From Nitrospira sp. KM1 (GTDB lineage: Bacteria; Nitrospirota; Nitrospiria; Nitrospirales; Nitrospiraceae), in NCBI RefSeq assembly GCF_011405515.1, contig NZ_AP022671.1, positions 4,138,501 through 4,202,500 on the forward strand: a stretch of 64,000 nt of DNA, given 5' to 3'. Position numbers and translations under genes: made by a program. The notes under the pieces were generated by a model. The model was given only the letters and a program-made list of their open reading frames with translations, was not told where the DNA came from and made no database searches. Shown one piece after another: positions 16,215 through 25,998 of this stretch. Each line of letters begins with the position of its first letter. The first letter of the stretch is position 1.

Positions 16215-17645
16215 TTACCCTCGTTTTAATTCTCCGTTGAACCGATCCTTCCACCCCGATTCGAACTGCTCATACGACATTGACAGTTGAGATTGAATGG
16301 CGGCATTGAGGGACTGCCTGGCCTTCAGGTGGGTGAGCAGCTGATTGACACTGTGTTGACCAAATCGCTCGATCATATAATGGACAGCCGAATTGGCTTC
16401 GACATACGCCATGGCAGCCGTTTCAGGTGGTAAGTGTCCCCAAGCGCCTTCCAATGCTGTAAGGGGAATGAACGTCCAATCCTGACCCTGTGCCGGTTGA
16501 ATACCGGACCATGTTTCTCCCGACAACTGCATAGCCAACCCTTCGTTCAGCCAGGTGGGAATGGCGGTACTGCCGAGTCCCAACAGATCGTGCAGCAAGG
16601 CGTGTGAGAATTCATGCCGCAAGACCCGTGTGAGCCATGCACGATCGGTGGTGGCGCCCTCGGTCGGAATCTGAATCCGTCCAAGGACAGAATCAAATAG
16701 CCCGTCTGCCCACAACGGGGAACCCGTTTCACTTTGGAATTCGGATTTGGTTTGCAGAACGACCGTGATCGGTTTCGATGGAAAGTGTCCGAACTTTTGT
16801 CCGATCTCACGATAGGCCTCTTCCAGGATTTCCTGCACGACGATCCAGGTATCCGGATCGGCTTGCCCATCGAACTTGACCGTAAAGTGGGTGCTATCCC
16901 GCCTTGTCAGCCGGTCCTCGGAGTCCTCCGTCCGCTTAATCTTTGCCGATACTGTCCGGAGATACGATTGTACTGCGGGATCTTTCCCGGATCTGTCAGT
17001 GGCGTGGTCAAGGTGCCGGGCTGCCTCACGCAGCCGGTCGTGTTCCCGCAGATAGTCCGCCATGGCGAGATGGGGAAACGGTTCATCCGGCGCGAGAGTG
17101 ATCAAATGTTCAAGAAAATCGAGATTCATGGCCGGATCCCGCAGCTCCCAGTATGCATGCGCAAGGTTGAGGAGGATGACCGAGTTCTTGGGATCGAGGG
17201 AAGCCGCCTTCTTGAACGTATGAACTGAGATTTGCGTTCCACCGATCTTCTCTTGTTCGATTCCCAGATTATTCCACAGGATCGCGAGATACGGACGTAC
17301 TGCGGGATCTGAAGCCATTTTGGATGGCGCATTGGCGAGTTTGGATTCGACCAGCTGCAGATTGCCCTTCTCCAGTTCATCGCGGACTTCGGCCAGCATA
17401 TCGTGATGCCTTGTTTCCGGCACCACACTCGGATCGATCGTGCGCGTCTGCTTCGGAAGCGGTTCATTGGCATCCAGGTTGGAAGCATCTCCAGACGCCG
17501 GCGATTTCTCGGATGGCGGAGAATCCGATAGCGGAGGAGGGACATGATGCAAATACGTTGGTTTCAGCCAAGCCCCGTAAAGAATGATCAGGGTGACGAC
17601 GATCGCCACCTTGTAGAGAAGCGGGGAGATGTTCCTGCGGTACAT
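16215..17645 (-). CDS. Membrane-anchored TPR protein with peptidase MA-like domain
   Basis: From ATG 17645 the protein has 476 residues. A single N-terminal anchor (LLYKVAIVVTLIILYGAWL) is followed by a Pro/Ser-rich linker, several TPR-like helical repeats (SVILLNLAHAYWELRDPAMN), and a C-terminal zinc-peptidase domain with LRHEFSHALLHDLLG, an HExxH motif. A downstream NEGLAM motif gives the third zinc ligand of the gluzincin/peptidase-MA pattern. The protein likely acts outside the membrane. It is divergent from recG with 142 bases between starts. An upstream start at 17936 would run into recG and is not used. Confidence 0.8.
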   Translation of the reverse strand: MYRRNISPLLYKVAIVVTLIILYGAWLKPTYLHHVPPPLSDSPPSEKSPASGDASNLDANEPLPKQTRTIDPSVVPETRHHDMLAEVRDELEKGNLQLVESKLANAPSKMASDPAVRPYLAILWNNLGIEQEKIGGTQISVHTFKKAASLDPKNSVILLNLAHAYWELRDPAMNLDFLEHLITLAPDEPFPHLAMADYLREHDRLREAARHLDHATDRSGKDPAVQSYLRTVSAKIKRTEDSEDRLTRRDSTHFTVKFDGQADPDTWIVVQEILEEAYREIGQKFGHFPSKPITVVLQTKSEFQSETGSPLWADGLFDSVLGRIQIPTEGATTDRAWLTRVLRHEFSHALLHDLLGLGSTAIPTWLNEGLAMQLSGETWSGIQPAQGQDWTFIPLTALEGAWGHLPPETAAMAYVEANSAVHYMIERFGQHSVNQLLTHLKARQSLNAAIQSQLSMSYEQFESGWKDRFNGELKRG

Positions 17646-17787
17646 GAGCGCGGCCTTTCTATCAGAGACCGAGTGTAACATCGGAGTGAAACTGCGCAAA
17701 GATTTCACATGAAATCTGCTGAACAAGCGACTCAGAAGGGCCAGGTCGCGTTGAGCGGCCGCCAAGCCTGTGGTAGCATCCCGCGAC

Positions 17788-20313
17788 ATGTGGCGCTCAA
17801 CCGAGCCCAAGCCCCCCGAGCCGTTTCGCCAATGGCTGGATCGTCTGGCTCGTCCGATCGAGTTCGCCAGCCGGGATGCGTGTGCGCACCTGCCCAACGT
17901 CAAAAATCTCGGAAGTTTTGTTTCGTCGCAAGTCATGCAGACCCTATCCGAGCATGTCTATCCGCGTGCGGTGGAGGCGGCGCTCCTGAAGCTCAGGGCG
18001 CTATTCGCCGACGATGTGCAGTTGTCGCTGCAAGAGCGCCAAGCCCGCCTGCAGGAGGCCATCGTCATCGTGAAGGCATTGCGGGGCATGGAGCGGGATT
18101 CCGACCGTGCTTGGCATGAGCCGGAACCCGTCGCAGTAGTCCGTGGGGAAAGACGGAGCGAACCCCAGGCCCTATGGACGCTTCCCATCCGATATGTGAA
18201 GGGCGTAGGCCCCAAACGGACTGCTCTTCTCCAGCGATTGGGAATTGAGACCGTGGAACAGGCGTTGTGGACGATTCCCTGGCGCTACGAGGACCGATCG
18301 GTCATGACTCCCATCGGACAGTTGACGCCCGGCATGCCGGCGTCGATTTGTGGGACCATCGTGCGGAGCGACGTCAAACGCGCCAAGCATCGCCGTTTGA
18401 CGATCCTGGACGTCTATATCGAGGATACGACCGGCCGGATGCAGGCGGTATTTTTCAATCAGCCGTACCTGGAGACGCTGTTGACAGTCGGCACCCGTGT
18501 CATGATGAGCGGGCGCGTGGTTGCCGGAGCGCGGGGCTGGGTTGAGACCAGGATGGAAGTGTCCCAGTACGAAGTCGTTGGATCAGAATCCGAAAATCCT
18601 CTTCACGTGGGCCGGATTGTTCCCATATACCATGAGACAAAAGGATGGACTTCGCGGCAGATGCGACTCCTGATACGGGACCTGTTGGATGCGTATCTGG
18701 ACAATCTGCAAGAGATTCTTCCTATTCCTGTACGCGCGCGCCAGCGTCTTCCTCCATACCATCAGGCTGTCGAGGAAATACATTTTCCAAAACGGGAGAC
18801 CCAGGTCGAACAACTGGAGCGTGGTACGTCGCCGGCCCATCGTCGGTTGGCATTCGAGGAGCTGTTCGTGTTCCAGCTGGCGCTGGCGATGCGTCGACGC
18901 TCGGTCCAGGAGGAGACGAAGACGGTCCGGTTCAATCCGAAAACGCCGGGGATTCGCAGGTTAGCTCGTGCGTTGCCCTTCACCTTGACGGACGCGCAAC
19001 AACGGGTCATTCGGGAAATTCTCGATGATATGGGCTCTCCTCGGCCTATGAACCGGCTGGTTCAGGGTGATGTTGGGTGCGGAAAGACCATTGTGGCGTT
19101 GCATGCGATGGTATTGGCCTGCGGATCGGGGTATCAGGCAGCCTTGATGGCCCCTACTGAAATTCTTGCCGAGCAGCACTATCGAAATATGAAAGGATTG
19201 CTGGAGTCGCTGGGGCTGTCGATCGTCCTCGTGAGCGGCCGCGGGCGCGGGGCGCAACGGAAAGCGACGCGGGAATTGGTGCGGTCGGGCAGAGCCCACG
19301 TGGCGATCGGCACTCACGCACTGATTCAAGAGGGCGTCACATTTTCCAAACTAGGATTGGCGGTCATCGATGAACAGCACCGCTTCGGAGTGCTCCAGCG
19401 AAAGAATCTCGGTGAAAAGGGGTATAAGCCGGATGTGCTCGTCCTGACGGCCACGCCGATTCCACGTACGCTGGCCATGACGGTCTATGGAGATCTCGAT
19501 GTATCGACGATCGATCAGATGCCTCCTGCCAGAAAGCCGGTGAGGACATTTCTCTATTCGGAATTCCAACGGAGCCGGGCGTATCAAGTCGTGAAAGACG
19601 AGTTGCGCGCGGGCAGGCAGGCGTATGTCGTCTATCCGCTCGTCGAAGAATCCGAGAAAACCGACCTGCGGGCGGCGATGCAGGGAGCCGAACAGTTACA
19701 GCGCGGGGAATTGGCGGACTTCAAGGTTGCGGTGCTGCATGGCAGGATGAAACCGGAGGAAAAGGACCGTGTGATGACGGCGTTCAAGAACGGAGCTGTT
19801 CAGGTGCTGGTCTCTACGACGGTTGTGGAGGTCGGCGTCGATGTGGCCAACGCCACCGTGATCATGATCGAGCATGCGGAGCGATTTGGTCTGGCACAGT
19901 TGCATCAACTTCGCGGGCGTGTGGGGCGCAGCGAACGGCAATCCTATTGCCTACTGATGGCATCCCGGACCGTTGGTGTTGTGGGAGGAAAAGCCCGTTC
20001 GTCCGGGGAGCCTGCTTCTGCGGCCAGGGCCCGGCTGGAGGCGCTTGTACGATCGACCGACGGATTCGTGATTGCCGAAGAAGATCTTCGCATCAGGGGT
20101 CCAGGTGAAATGTTTGGGCTTCGGCAATGGGGCATGCCGGAATTCCACGTCGCGAACGTCGCCCGAGACGCCGATATTCTTCTGCAGGCACGGCACGAGG
20201 CCGTCGCCTTGCTCAAGCTGGACTCTCATTTGAACGCGCCAATGCATCGTGGCTTGAAGGAGGCTGTCCACCGGCGCTGGGAGAAGAAATTGGATTTGGG
20301 TTCGGTCAGCTGA
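17788..20313 (+). CDS. recG: ATP-dependent DNA helicase RecG
   Basis: The 841-residue enzyme reverses stalled replication forks and branch-migrates Holliday junctions. Visible parts are the OB wedge domain (PIRYVKGVGPKRTALLQRLG onward), Walker A GDVGCGKTI, the DEQH box AVIDEQHRFG, motif III TATPIPRTLAM, and motif VI HQLRGRVGRSERQSYCL. About 125 residues precede the usual RecG start, a helical extension seen in several non-enterobacterial RecG proteins. ATG 17788 is chosen over GTG 17770. It is followed by a small coiled-coil gene and a Ppx/GppA gene on the same strand. Confidence 0.95.
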   Translation: MWRSTEPKPPEPFRQWLDRLARPIEFASRDACAHLPNVKNLGSFVSSQVMQTLSEHVYPRAVEAALLKLRALFADDVQLSLQERQARLQEAIVIVKALRGMERDSDRAWHEPEPVAVVRGERRSEPQALWTLPIRYVKGVGPKRTALLQRLGIETVEQALWTIPWRYEDRSVMTPIGQLTPGMPASICGTIVRSDVKRAKHRRLTILDVYIEDTTGRMQAVFFNQPYLETLLTVGTRVMMSGRVVAGARGWVETRMEVSQYEVVGSESENPLHVGRIVPIYHETKGWTSRQMRLLIRDLLDAYLDNLQEILPIPVRARQRLPPYHQAVEEIHFPKRETQVEQLERGTSPAHRRLAFEELFVFQLALAMRRRSVQEETKTVRFNPKTPGIRRLARALPFTLTDAQQRVIREILDDMGSPRPMNRLVQGDVGCGKTIVALHAMVLACGSGYQAALMAPTEILAEQHYRNMKGLLESLGLSIVLVSGRGRGAQRKATRELVRSGRAHVAIGTHALIQEGVTFSKLGLAVIDEQHRFGVLQRKNLGEKGYKPDVLVLTATPIPRTLAMTVYGDLDVSTIDQMPPARKPVRTFLYSEFQRSRAYQVVKDELRAGRQAYVVYPLVEESEKTDLRAAMQGAEQLQRGELADFKVAVLHGRMKPEEKDRVMTAFKNGAVQVLVSTTVVEVGVDVANATVIMIEHAERFGLAQLHQLRGRVGRSERQSYCLLMASRTVGVVGGKARSSGEPASAARARLEALVRSTDGFVIAEEDLRIRGPGEMFGLRQWGMPEFHVANVARDADILLQARHEAVALLKLDSHLNAPMHRGLKEAVHRRWEKKLDLGSVS

Positions 20314-20366
20314 TGCCGAACGTGCCTCGCTTGTTGTGAACAACCGATTCGTCAAGGACGTGAACC

Positions 20367-20690
20367 ATGGGACTGCTCCAACGCCTGAAGCATGATGTGA
20401 GGACCGGCTTGGCGACGCTGCGATGGGGTACCGCACAGGCGGCGAATCGTGCGTTGGAGGAAACGGAATTGCTTCGGTTGCGGCTACAGATGAGGAAGAT
20501 CGATCAGCAGCTTGTTGAACTGTATCGCGATGTGGGTGAGCGGGCCGTCAGTTTGCGGGAAGCCGGAGAACCGGTGGAACGTGTCATGTACGATATGGAA
20601 GTGGGACGTCTCGTCAAGGAGATCCACCAGCTCAAGGATGCGAGTAGGAAGCTGGAATCCGATATGGCGGAGATCAAGAATTCCGAATGA
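20367..20690 (+). CDS. Small coiled-coil protein
   Basis: The 107-residue protein is helical throughout. Heptad-like stretches such as LRLRLQMRKIDQQLVELYRD and LVKEIHQLKDASRKLESDM predict coiled coils. No domain is recognised. It starts 53 bases after recG and overlaps the ppx start by four bases (ATGA), so it belongs to the same operon. Confidence 0.6.
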   Translation: MGLLQRLKHDVRTGLATLRWGTAQAANRALEETELLRLRLQMRKIDQQLVELYRDVGERAVSLREAGEPVERVMYDMEVGRLVKEIHQLKDASRKLESDMAEIKNSE

Positions 20691-21634
20691 GTGCAAAACG
20701 TCTGGCTGGTGTCGATATCGGTACATTGACCTGTCGGTTGCTCATCGCGGATGTTCCGGAGCGCGGTCCGCTCAACGAACTTCATTCCGAACGCCGAATC
20801 CTTCGTCTCGGTGAAGGGGTTGACGGGACGGGGGGCCTTGCCGAGCCAGCGATGGAACGTGTGATTCGATGTCTGATCGACTGGCGCAGAGTCATTGAGG
20901 ACTACCGTGTGAGCGGGATGACCGCGGTGGCGACGAGTGCCGTACGGGATGCGAACAACCGGTTTGAATTTTTGGAACGCATTCGACGCGAGGCCGGGTT
21001 TAGCGTAGAAATCCTTTCCGGAGAAGAAGAAGCGCACCGCACCATGCTCGGCATTCGGGCAGGGTTACCGGAAGGAAGGGACGACGTTCTGGCGATTGAT
21101 ATCGGCGGAGGCAGCACGGAATTCATCCGTGCCCGGAAAGACGGTTCTCTCCATGCCAGATCGGTCGATATCGGTGTCGTACGGCTCTGTGAGCGGATGC
21201 TTCGACATGATCCGCCGACAGATGAGGAGGTCCGGTCTGCTCGCCGCTGGATACGGGAGTCGGTTCTCAATGCTCTCAGCAATTTCCCAAGCCAGGGGTG
21301 CCGTGGATTCGTCGGTACCGCCGGAACCATTACTTCACTCGCCGCGATGGCTCAAGGTCTTTCCCGTTACGAGCCCGCACGAATCCATAACTATCGATTG
21401 ACCCTCGACGCCATCGTCGGTTTGGAAACCAAATTACTGGCGCTCAGCAGCGCAAATCGCGCCGGGTTGCCCGGCCTAGAGAAAGGGCGGGAAGAGGTGA
21501 TTGCGGCTGGTGCGATCATTATACGTACGATCATGGAAACATTGGGGGAGACTATTTGTCTCGTCAGCGACGCAGGTCTCAGAGAGGGTGTGATCATACA
21601 TCTCGGCATGCAGCCGACGGGGATGGAGATGTAA
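20687..21634 (+). CDS. ppx: Ppx/GppA-family exopolyphosphatase
   Basis: The 315-residue protein is of the short Ppx/GppA type with the ASKHA ATPase fold. VDIGTLTCRLLIAD is the phosphate-1 loop, EILSGEEEAHRTMLG the conserved acidic loop and DVLAIDIGGGSTEF the phosphate-2 loop. GFVGTAGTITSLAAM follows. Such enzymes degrade inorganic polyphosphate and/or pppGpp. The C-terminal HD-like domain of longer family members is absent. It ends the recG operon and faces a convergent methyltransferase gene. Confidence 0.9.
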   Translation: MSAKRLAGVDIGTLTCRLLIADVPERGPLNELHSERRILRLGEGVDGTGGLAEPAMERVIRCLIDWRRVIEDYRVSGMTAVATSAVRDANNRFEFLERIRREAGFSVEILSGEEEAHRTMLGIRAGLPEGRDDVLAIDIGGGSTEFIRARKDGSLHARSVDIGVVRLCERMLRHDPPTDEEVRSARRWIRESVLNALSNFPSQGCRGFVGTAGTITSLAAMAQGLSRYEPARIHNYRLTLDAIVGLETKLLALSSANRAGLPGLEKGREEVIAAGAIIIRTIMETLGETICLVSDAGLREGVIIHLGMQPTGMEM

Positions 21635-21730
21635 TCGGATGAGATCTATGACTCGAGCCTGCACGTTCTTGCCACGGAGTGGTAGCGACTCACAACGTAG
21701 CAATCGGTAATTCCTCTGCAATCCAACCGG

Positions 21731-23221
21731 CTATCTTTGCGAATACCAGCGGTAGCCCTTGTTCTCCGTGAACGCGGCCTTCGGCGTTGCGCCTGGCTTT
21801 TCCAGCAAAAGGACCTTGAAATCGATCAACCCAAACCAGGCGGGATCAGCCACGTCATGGTAGTGGGTTCCTTGCAATTTTGACAACATGTCTCCCAGAG
21901 CCTGGCACAGTTCGCCCTCGGTGTACGCTCGGACGACGAAGGGTTTGTCGAGGGCCTGACAGAACCGTTGAATCGTGTAGGCCGCTCCGGTGCAGAGCAC
22001 CTTGGTATCCGGCTTCATCGTAAGAAACTGAGGAAGCGAGACATAGTGCTCCTGAAATCCCAGCCAACGTACGGCCTGGCGCAAGTGCTCATACTGGACT
22101 TCATATTCCGTGTGTCCCGGCAATTTTACCGGTGCCGGCCATCCCTCTTCGATTCCGAATTCCGTGAGGAAGGCCCGCCCTCCGGGTTTGAGCACCCTCC
22201 ACAGTTCGGAAACAAAGCGGAACGGTCCAAGGTTGAAAATGACATCGTCCGGTACGTCGGACCCGATCGGCAGACGGACCCGCCTGATCCAATCGAGCGC
22301 TTCTTGATGTTGGGGGGTCTCGCCGATGCCAGAAAGTAATTCCTGTTTTGTCAGTTTGACCGGGGTCATATCGGCCATATTCTCGTTGTCCACGACCAGA
22401 TCGATTGAATGGTCTTTGAACGGAAGCCACTCTCCGTTGGCCTGGGTCCCGGCGCAAGGCCAGCCTCCAGAGCGGGCCCGCGCGATTTGCAGCCTGAGAA
22501 ACGGTCTGGTGATATCGACCGAATAATATTTGAGTCCCTGCTTTTCGAACGGCAACAGTTCTTTGCCGAGTTCACGGGCAACATACCCCAAGCCGCCTCC
22601 CACTTCGACGATGACCTTGGGCTTGGGAGTAAACCAACCGAGACGACGAAATTTTTGCATGAGGAGCCGGCCGTAGGTCAAGCCCTGCAAGGCCTCGGTC
22701 GGTTCACGGAACAGGTGGGAGACCGTCGTTTCGATTGCATCGAAATGACCGTCGTCTTCTCCGCTGTCCTTGAGGTCGTGTACGTGGAAGTCCTCCAGAT
22801 GTTCTTCGCCCTCGAACCCTTCCTTTCCGGACCACCCCTCACGGATCTGCTGAAGGAGGAGGTCCCACTTTGCGGCATGACGGTGACCCCCAGGAGGATT
22901 TTCTCCAAAGTAGCAGAGCGAGTAGTTGGGAAGCGCCCATCGTTCAAGATGCCATTGCCCCGGTTGACCGTCAGGGCCGCAGACTTTGCTTCCGTATTTC
23001 GCCAGCAGATGTCCGAGAGTGGTATGTCCGTTCATGGCCCTGAGCATTTCAAGTCCATGGCGATTGAGTCTGATCAGCGGAAGATTGTCATCGAGCGGCG
23101 CGAACCACCATTCGTCGTCCCGGTGCTGATACGCCACCAGGTCCGGAATATGCCATGCCAGGAGATTCAGCACATCTCCGGTGAGGCTTTTCGGCTCGTG
23201 TGCGACGACCTCGGGTTTCAT
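21731..23221 (-). CDS. SAM methyltransferase with PqqD-like N-terminal segment
   Basis: The 496-residue protein has two parts. Around residues 35-80, LIRLNRHGLEMLRAMNGHTT and LGHLLAKYG resemble the helical part of PqqD-type peptide-binding domains. Residues 200-420 form a class I SAM methyltransferase with VIVEVGGGLGYVARELG, SVDITRP, the strand IDLVVDN, and RVLKPGGRAFLTEF. The remaining C-terminus is family-specific. The combination suggests a methyltransferase acting on a peptide or protein, but no precursor gene is evident next to it. It converges on ppx. The PqqD resemblance is by eye and needs a profile search. Confidence 0.7.
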   Translation of the reverse strand: MKPEVVAHEPKSLTGDVLNLLAWHIPDLVAYQHRDDEWWFAPLDDNLPLIRLNRHGLEMLRAMNGHTTLGHLLAKYGSKVCGPDGQPGQWHLERWALPNYSLCYFGENPPGGHRHAAKWDLLLQQIREGWSGKEGFEGEEHLEDFHVHDLKDSGEDDGHFDAIETTVSHLFREPTEALQGLTYGRLLMQKFRRLGWFTPKPKVIVEVGGGLGYVARELGKELLPFEKQGLKYYSVDITRPFLRLQIARARSGGWPCAGTQANGEWLPFKDHSIDLVVDNENMADMTPVKLTKQELLSGIGETPQHQEALDWIRRVRLPIGSDVPDDVIFNLGPFRFVSELWRVLKPGGRAFLTEFGIEEGWPAPVKLPGHTEYEVQYEHLRQAVRWLGFQEHYVSLPQFLTMKPDTKVLCTGAAYTIQRFCQALDKPFVVRAYTEGELCQALGDMLSKLQGTHYHDVADPAWFGLIDFKVLLLEKPGATPKAAFTENKGYRWYSQR

Positions 23222-23289
23222 AGGCGTAATGGTCGTGGAAGCCTACACGAGCAGGTTCAGTGGCTGCAAGGAGTGACCAGGCTCAACGA

Positions 23290-23667
23290 TCAAAGTTGAG
23301 AAGGAAGAGGGGCGGATTCCGTGATTGTCAAAGTCCCGCGCATGATTGGATGGACCCGGCAAATGTATGGATAGTTTCCGGGAGCGAGACCTGGAAGCGT
23401 GAAGGTGTCGTTGGGCAGAACGATGCCGGAGTCGAAAGCACAAGACGCGCCGTCCTCAAGGCAGCCCATGTGGGTAATCGTATGCTCTGTCGGAGTCGGA
23501 TTTTCCCATCTGATGGGAACACCCGTGGATACTGTTGCAGATTTGGGGACAAAATACGGAGATCCACTGTCGATGATGATTGCCGTATAAGAGGGCGTTG
23601 CCGCGGTGATGGGCCAAGCTGTCAATAGCATGGCGATACACGCAAATATGATGATTTTTAGTCTCAT
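23290..23667 (-). CDS. Exported cupredoxin (plastocyanin-like copper protein)
   Basis: The 125-residue protein has a signal peptide MRLKIIIFACIAMLLTAWPITAA. The mature beta-sandwich carries the type 1 copper ligands His in PTEHTITH and Cys, His and Met in YPYICRVHPIM. The spacing C-x2-H-x2-M matches short plastocyanin or halocyanin-like proteins. Two additional Cys (GCLEDGASCAF) could form a disulfide. It likely carries electrons in the periplasm. Start ATG 23667 is chosen because it begins the signal peptide; the frame stays open upstream. Confidence 0.85.
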   Translation of the reverse strand: MRLKIIIFACIAMLLTAWPITAATPSYTAIIIDSGSPYFVPKSATVSTGVPIRWENPTPTEHTITHMGCLEDGASCAFDSGIVLPNDTFTLPGLAPGNYPYICRVHPIMRGTLTITESAPLPSQL

Positions 23668-23800
23668 GGCGACTCTAGTAACCATTCTAACACGACAATC
23701 AATGGGATAAACCCCCCTTGTCCGTCCAGGAGTGCCATTTGTCCTTGACCTAGTCCGGAGAGTTATACGATTCTGGCTGGTGCGGTCCAAGCGAGGATCA

Positions 23801-24811
23801 ATGCCACAACCCCGTAAATCCAGAGCCTTTCGCATCGAGGTTTTCATATGGGCGCTGGGCCTCTCGCTTGTAATTCTTCCGGACGGAACGGCGAAGTCGT
23901 TTGTCATGATAGCCCCGGGCGAGGGCGTCAATGTGGCTTCCGGTGAAAGCGTTCCGGTTGCCATACAGGCGGGTCAAGAAGCCAGCGTAAAACATGTTGC
24001 ATTTTATTGGTATCGATGGGATGAGGAACCACTTGCCACTCGTCGGGGCTCTCCGGCTTCATTTGCCGGAGCAATAGAAGACCGTTCAATTTCAGGAAAC
24101 GTGAAGGTGCCTGCTGAAGGCATCGGGATGATGCGGCTTCTCGCTGTGGGAGAGGTGAGCCGGGGACGGCTCGACGGTTATGAAGAGTTCGATGAAGTGA
24201 CGGTACTCGTCGAACCCAGAGCATCGCTGAGTTCGGTAGAATTTTCGATACAACAGCCCTGGCGCCTGGACACGATCGGCAAGCGATGGGAGGTGCCCGT
24301 CGTCGGACAGTTCGATGACGGTGTCGTGCGTCCATTGGCTGGGTTACGCGCGGGGAGCCGGTTCAGCTCTTCCGACGAACGGGTGATCAGTGTGGATCAA
24401 TCCGGTTGGCTTCGGGTGAGGGGAAACGGCCGGGCGCACCTGACGGTCGAGAATCGCGGGAAAGTGGGAACCCTTGAAGTGCTCGTTCATGCGGACGACA
24501 GCCCGAACAGGGAACCGATTGCACAAGTGGAAAAGGAATTGCGCGTCAAGTCCGGCAGCCTCGTGATTCTCAGCGGTCTTCGCAGCAGCGATCCTGACGG
24601 TGATCCCTTGAAATACGAATGGAGACAGCTCCGCGGGCATCACGTGCCGCTCACCAATGTCGACCAGGTCAAGGCCACGTTCATCGCTCCGCCGGTCTCG
24701 GAGAGCAAGCGCTTTCAATTCGCCCTCACGGTGACGGATATGGCCGGTCCCGATCTTGTGAAAGGAGCGCAAAGTCGTCCGGCCCTGATCACGGTGTGGG
24801 TCGATCCGTAA
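23801..24811 (+). CDS. Exported beta-sandwich protein with PKD-like C-terminus
   Basis: From ATG 23801, behind GAGG at normal short spacing, the protein has 336 residues. Its N-terminal segment (FIWALGLSLVILP) is a signal peptide or anchor. The middle contains Ig-like strands including a bacterial Ig-like stretch, SSSDERVISVDQSGWLRVRG, typical of BIG2 domains. The end, SGLRSSDPDGDPLKYEWRQL, is a K319/PKD-like domain. It is probably an extracellular or periplasmic binding or structural protein. It is divergent from the cupredoxin gene. Confidence 0.7.
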   Translation: MPQPRKSRAFRIEVFIWALGLSLVILPDGTAKSFVMIAPGEGVNVASGESVPVAIQAGQEASVKHVAFYWYRWDEEPLATRRGSPASFAGAIEDRSISGNVKVPAEGIGMMRLLAVGEVSRGRLDGYEEFDEVTVLVEPRASLSSVEFSIQQPWRLDTIGKRWEVPVVGQFDDGVVRPLAGLRAGSRFSSSDERVISVDQSGWLRVRGNGRAHLTVENRGKVGTLEVLVHADDSPNREPIAQVEKELRVKSGSLVILSGLRSSDPDGDPLKYEWRQLRGHHVPLTNVDQVKATFIAPPVSESKRFQFALTVTDMAGPDLVKGAQSRPALITVWVDP

Positions 24812-24952
24812 CCAATCAGCGAGCTCACGCCATTTCGTCGTCACGAAGAAGTGAAATCAAAAGAGCCCGTTGCAAGAGCCCATAGGTTCATGCTAGATGA
24901 AAACTTGAAAACGCTATCCACTCTGTAATGTGGATGAGAGAGGAGTCGATCA

Positions 24953-25396
24953 ATGGCAAAAGCAAAGAAACGGCCTGCAGCGGCATCGGCCAAAAAGGCC
25001 AAACCGAAGGCCTCCGCGAAGTCTTCGCCAAAAAAATCCGCCGCCAAGCCGGCAAAAAAATCCACCGCAACATCCGTGACGAAATCAGCTCCCTCGGCGC
25101 ATAAGCCTTCCAAATCCGATCCGACGCCCTCGGTGAAGAAAAGCGTCAAGCCGGAGGCCGACGTCGAGCAGAAGAAATCGGCGATATCACGGCTGGCTTC
25201 GGCCGCTGAACCGAAAGACGCTGATCTTGACGAAGAGGAACTCGAAGACGATGAACTCGAAATATCCGGTGAAGGCGACGACATGGACGAAGAGGAAATG
25301 GAGGAAGATATCGCCTTGGACGATAACGACGAAGACGTCGACTATCTCGAAAAATCGGACGATCTGTTGGATGACTCGGACGACTATCGCCATTGA
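24953..25396 (+). CDS. Lys/Ala-rich, acidic-tailed histone H1-like protein
   Basis: The 147-residue protein is strongly bipolar. Residues 1-75 are Lys, Ala, Ser and Pro (MAKAKKRPAAASAKKAKPKA...), like the H1-like tails of AlgP or Hc1 proteins. Residues 90-147 are mostly Asp and Glu (DEEELEDDELEIS...). No folded domain is apparent. An RBS AGAGAGGAG precedes the ATG. The basic half could bind DNA or RNA while the acidic half limits binding. No regulatory partner is evident. Confidence 0.7.
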   Translation: MAKAKKRPAAASAKKAKPKASAKSSPKKSAAKPAKKSTATSVTKSAPSAHKPSKSDPTPSVKKSVKPEADVEQKKSAISRLASAAEPKDADLDEEELEDDELEISGEGDDMDEEEMEEDIALDDNDEDVDYLEKSDDLLDDSDDYRH

Positions 25397-25533
25397 CCAT
25401 GTTGCGATTTCCCACCTCGATCACGATCCGCACCGTCCCTGCTTCGACGTGGCCGCGCTGAATTATTAACCGTGATTCCAATCCTTGATGCGGTCTCGCG
25501 ACACATTCCGGATTACAGACAGAGTGAATCGAC

Positions 25534-25998
25534 GTGAGTCACTTTTTGTTCATCGCAGGCGCATTGCGTGAGCGAACGTCCGAGGAGAGCGCGGATTTAC
25601 AGCTCTCACGCGGAGTATGGGGATTGTGTACCGCGCTGATCCGCGCCAATCTCGCCAAGTATCTCGAACCCCGATCCAAAGGATTGGTGTATGTGCTCAA
25701 AGCCGGACTGAGCGCCGAATTTGAGATTTCTTCACCGGTGCATGACTTCGCCGATCTCGACGAATTTGTGAAAGATGAATTCAAAACCGAGGCGAGGTTT
25801 GGATTTGTCCATATCGCGGATGTGAAGCGCTATGCCCTCTCATCCCCCGAAAGTCAGGCCGTTCTACTGTCCGTCCTGTGTATTGCCGACCCCGCCGAGT
25901 TATCGAGACGATTGAGCCTGGGGATGCATCGATTGACACAGGGAGAATATGATGCGATCCGGACGCGGTTGCTGGAAACCGGGACCGGGGCGGCTTAA
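25534..25998 (+). CDS. Protein of unknown function
   Basis: The 154-residue protein from GTG 25534 begins SHFLFIAGALRERTSEESAD and shows a mixed alpha/beta pattern without signal peptide. I do not recognise a family. It converges with the Lon-like gene, overlapping it by four bases at the 3' end. No strong ribosome binding site is seen. Confidence 0.55.
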   Translation: MSHFLFIAGALRERTSEESADLQLSRGVWGLCTALIRANLAKYLEPRSKGLVYVLKAGLSAEFEISSPVHDFADLDEFVKDEFKTEARFGFVHIADVKRYALSSPESQAVLLSVLCIADPAELSRRLSLGMHRLTQGEYDAIRTRLLETGTGAA

